A program made the translations under genes and the position numbers. Source: an uncultured Clostridia bacterium (GTDB taxonomy: Bacteria; Bacillota; Clostridia; Oscillospirales; Ruminococcaceae). From it: a DNA stretch of 6,945 bases. The notes beneath the pieces were generated by a model. The model was not told where the DNA came from and ran no database searches. It worked only from the letters and a program-made list of their open reading frames with translations. The stretch covers positions 1 to 6,945 of the forward strand of contig CAMAJC010000094.1 of NCBI GenBank assembly GCA_945835425.1. The letters run 5' to 3'. The number at the start of each line of letters is the position of its first letter. Position 1 is the first letter of the stretch. Shown in pieces: positions 5,206-6,945 of the stretch.

Positions 5206-5228
5206 TCAAGACATTAAGGGAAAAGAAA

Positions 5229-6449
5229 ATGAAAAAAAATGTGAAAAAAATGACGGCGCTTCTGCTGGCCGGAGCCGTTTCGGCGGCTGCTTTTTCGGTG
5301 ACGGTCTCGGCTGACTGGGAACCGTACAGTGAAGCGCGCTGGAAGTACAGCTACGCCGACGGCAGTTACGCCAGCGGCGGCTTTGTGCCGATTGATGGGC
5401 AGTGGTATCTGTTCAGCGAGGACGGCGTAATGCAGACCGGCTGGCACCTGATCGACGGCAGCTGGTATCTGATGCCCGGCAGCGGTGAGCGGCTGACCGG
5501 CTGGCAGAAAAACGGCGGCTGCTGGTATTATTTCGACGCCAATGGGGTCATGCAGAGCGGCTGGCAGCAGATCGACGGCAGCTGGTACTACCTCGGCGAG
5601 GATGGCCGGATGCAGACCGGCTGGAAGCTGATCGGCGGCAGCTGGTACTACTTGGGTGGCGGCGGCGCCATGAAAACCGGCTGGCTGCAGCAGGGCAGCA
5701 AATGGTATTTCTTAAATGGCGGCGGTGTGATGCAGACCGGCTGGGTCTACACCGGCGGCGCATGGTATTACATGGACGGAAACGGTGTCATGCAGACCGG
5801 CAGCCTGACAATCGGCGGCATCAGCTACACCTTCTCATCCTCCGGCGCACTGCAAAACGGCACACCGCCTGTTTCGGCGGACGCTGACCTCAGCGGCGCA
5901 AAAACCCTCTTAAACGCTCAGAATCTCTACCCGCAGACGACCACCGACAGCAGCCTGAACAAGCTGGTATCCGACTGGACCGCGGGTAACCTGACCCGGT
6001 CGATGGACACCTTCACCCAGGTCAAAACGGTCTATGATTACCTGCTGGACAAGGCGGCTTACGGCGTGAGCGACAAGACGATTGTCGACACCACGGGCAT
6101 GACGATGGATCAGCTGATGGACCTGTATTTCGGCGGTCCGGAATACAACGCCCGCGTTCTGCTCCAGACCGGAAAGGGGACGGAGGAGCACTTTGCAGCC
6201 GCGCTCGCAGCGCTTCTGCGGTCGGTCGGCCTGGACTGCGAGGTGACCGAGGGGATCGTCTATCAGGACGCGTCCCTGAGCACCGGCAAATCCTCCAGCT
6301 GGGTGACGGTCACGCTGAACGGACAAGCGTACATTTTTGACCCTGTGGCGGACCGCCAGTCCGGCAGCCGCTACGCCCATTTCTGCAAGACCGCGTCCGA
6401 GCTCGGCGGCCGGTATCAGGCAAACGATACTTTTGCGTTCAGAAGCTGA
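5229..6449 (+). CDS. Secreted choline-binding-repeat protein with a degenerate transglutaminase-like domain
   Basis: Predicted exported cell-surface protein of 406 residues. MKKNVKK, a hydrophobic stretch (8-25) and VSA|D at 28/29 form a classic signal peptide. Residues 30-50 hold a lead-in (WKYSYADGSYASG) common before such repeats. Residues 51-210 are eight repeats of exactly 20 residues, of the GWxxxxGxWYYLxxxGxMxT type, which bind choline or other wall polymers. Residues 220-406 resemble a transglutaminase-like fold: VKTVYDYLLDKAAYG, GTEEHFAAALAALLRSVGL and WVTVTLNGQAYIFDP. The family's catalytic GxC and HAW are GTE (Glu319) and SSW (Ser356); only Asp371 remains, so catalysis is unlikely. 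The start at 5229 is chosen over the upstream in-frame ATG at 5121 because that one sits on the gpmI terminator and would add 36 basic residues before the signal peptide; AAGGG at 5216-5220 fits 5229. No sortase motif is present, so anchoring would be non-covalent. The true target is unknown. Confidence 0.88.
   Translation: MKKNVKKMTALLLAGAVSAAAFSVTVSADWEPYSEARWKYSYADGSYASGGFVPIDGQWYLFSEDGVMQTGWHLIDGSWYLMPGSGERLTGWQKNGGCWYYFDANGVMQSGWQQIDGSWYYLGEDGRMQTGWKLIGGSWYYLGGGGAMKTGWLQQGSKWYFLNGGGVMQTGWVYTGGAWYYMDGNGVMQTGSLTIGGISYTFSSSGALQNGTPPVSADADLSGAKTLLNAQNLYPQTTTDSSLNKLVSDWTAGNLTRSMDTFTQVKTVYDYLLDKAAYGVSDKTIVDTTGMTMDQLMDLYFGGPEYNARVLLQTGKGTEEHFAAALAALLRSVGLDCEVTEGIVYQDASLSTGKSSSWVTVTLNGQAYIFDPVADRQSGSRYAHFCKTASELGGRYQANDTFAFRS
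5379..5858 (+). repeat. Eight in-phase 60-bp coding repeats (choline-binding type)
   Basis: Units begin at 5379, 5439, 5499, 5559, 5619, 5679, 5739 and 5799, with no insertion or deletion. Units 2-7 start Gly-Trp; the first (GF) and last (GS) are degenerate caps. Units 4 and 5 share long identical stretches such as GGCAGCTGGTACTAC, suggesting recent duplication or slippage. Confidence 0.9.
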
Positions 6450-6465
6450 GCATTGTTTAATAGGC

Positions 6466-6508
6466 AAAAACGCCTGTCATCCGGGATTGGATGGCAGGCG
6501 TTTCTTGT
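6466..6508. terminator. Bidirectional terminator between convergent genes
   Basis: The arm 6468-6482 (AAACGCCTGTCATCC) pairs with 6489-6503 over 15 bp with one G-U wobble and a GGGATT loop. TTTCTTGTTT follows on the plus strand, and the A-run at 6466-6470 gives TTTTT on the minus strand. It can end both the surface protein gene and the converging Fur-family gene. Confidence 0.9.
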
Positions 6509-6916
6509 TTATATGTTGCGTCCGATGAGGTTTAAATCGATTCGTTCCACTGCCAGCCCTTCGACCGGGTGGCTCTGCAGATAATCGCTGATCATCTGCA
6601 TCAGCTCGTCGTCGATATAATCCCTGACCTCGCGGGTCTCGCTGTCGCAGATATGAAAATGGGGGAAGGTGTTGACGTCGAAGATGACCGGCTCTCCGGC
6701 CGCTGCGATCTTCATAATCAGCCCCTTCTTTTCAAAAATTCCAAGGATGTTGTATACACTGGCCAGCGTCAGCGTGATTTCTTTCTTTTTGAGGGCAGAG
6801 ACGACGTCGTCAACGGTAACGTGGGTGTTCAGTTCCCGCAGGACTTTGAGCACCTCCAGCCGCTGTTGTGTGACCTGGATATGTTTGTCCCGCAAAATCT
6901 GTTTCAGTTCTTCCAT
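6509..6916 (-). CDS. Fur-family transcriptional regulator, PerR-like, lacking the structural zinc site
   Basis: Cytosolic DNA-binding regulator of 135 residues; PerR proteins sense peroxide through a bound Fe2+ or Mn2+ and repress oxidative-stress genes. The N-terminal winged helix shows VTQQRLEVL (15-23) and LASVYNILGIFEKKGLI (51-67), the usual ATVYRxL recognition region. His32, Asp80, His86, His88 and Asp99 correspond to B. subtilis PerR His37, Asp85, His91, His93 and Asp104, each shifted by exactly five; Asp99 favours PerR over Fur. The four zinc cysteines (96, 99, 136, 139) fall on Asp91, Thr94, Ile131 and Asn134, so that site is gone; the only Cys is Cys90. The ATG at 6916 is preferred over an in-frame GTG at 6931 because GGGAGG (6924-6929) lies 7 nt before the ATG. 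The promoter lies outside the window. Fur family certain, PerR likely, target genes unknown. Confidence 0.9.
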   Translation of the reverse strand: MEELKQILRDKHIQVTQQRLEVLKVLRELNTHVTVDDVVSALKKKEITLTLASVYNILGIFEKKGLIMKIAAAGEPVIFDVNTFPHFHICDSETREVRDYIDDELMQMISDYLQSHPVEGLAVERIDLNLIGRNI

Positions 6917-6945
6917 TTGACCGCCTCCCACATTTTAGAATCTAT

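Noticed and set aside
3320..5209. Long minus-strand open frame (629 codons) antisense to gpmI
   Set aside because: It mirrors the codon pattern of a certain gene in high-GC DNA, crosses the gpmI leader palindromes and terminator, and its translation shows no domain.
5121..5228. Upstream in-frame ATG extending the surface protein by 36 residues
   Set aside because: It lies right at the end of the gpmI terminator and would bury the signal peptide behind an Arg-rich tail; 5229 has a ribosome site and a classic MKK start.
6917..6931. GTG start for the Fur-family gene adding five residues (MGGGQ)
   Set aside because: The added codons are the ribosome-binding sequence GGGAGG itself; the ATG at 6916 is correctly spaced from it.
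6932..6937. TAAAAT on the minus strand as the -10 box of the Fur-family gene
   Set aside because: The start site would fall at about 6925 and remove the ribosome-binding site, and no -35 can be seen inside the window.

Overview
The window looks like a piece of a low-redundancy, moderately GC-rich Firmicutes chromosome, most likely an anaerobic gut Clostridia of the Oscillospirales/Ruminococcaceae type. The basis is the glycolytic gene set with clostridial-style Shine-Dalgarno sites, a DegV protein, a choline-binding-repeat surface protein and a PerR-type regulator. No species is claimed; this assignment is inference from gene content and style.

Layout. Positions 1-749 (+) hold the 3' part of a DegV/FakB-like fatty-acid-binding protein gene. 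A 157-base spacer carries a tandem direct repeat, a near-consensus sigma-A promoter (TTGAAA, 17 bp, TAAACT) and, at the predicted transcription start, an 18-bp dyad that matches the clostridial Rex operator at 12 of 14 informative positions. The pgk (907-2121) and tpiA (2202-2972) genes follow as an operon, separated by a strong GC-rich stem-loop and closed by a terminator. Positions 3040-3538 form a gene-free spacer packed with palindromes. It includes a 98-bp MITE-like element with 15-bp terminal inverted repeats and a flush 5-bp direct repeat, and two inverted copies of a 23-nt REP-like palindrome that differ only by a compensatory base pair. gpmI (3539-5062) follows with its own strong terminator.

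The second half has a secreted protein (5229-6449) with a signal peptide, eight exact 20-residue choline-binding-type repeats and a C-terminal transglutaminase-like domain whose catalytic Cys and His appear to be lost. On the minus strand, facing it across a shared bidirectional terminator, is a Fur-family gene (6509-6916). It keeps all five PerR regulatory metal ligands at exact spacing but has none of the four cysteines of the structural zinc site.

How the genes work together. Pgk, TpiA and GpmI catalyse three steps of lower glycolysis; gap and eno are not in the window. If the Rex site is real, the pgk-tpiA transcript would be repressed at high NAD+/NADH and released when NADH builds up. 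The surface protein and the PerR-like regulator have no evident functional link to the glycolytic cluster. No complete new multi-gene system was found. The most unusual features are the repeat-laden spacer, the pseudo-transglutaminase surface protein and the zinc-less PerR.
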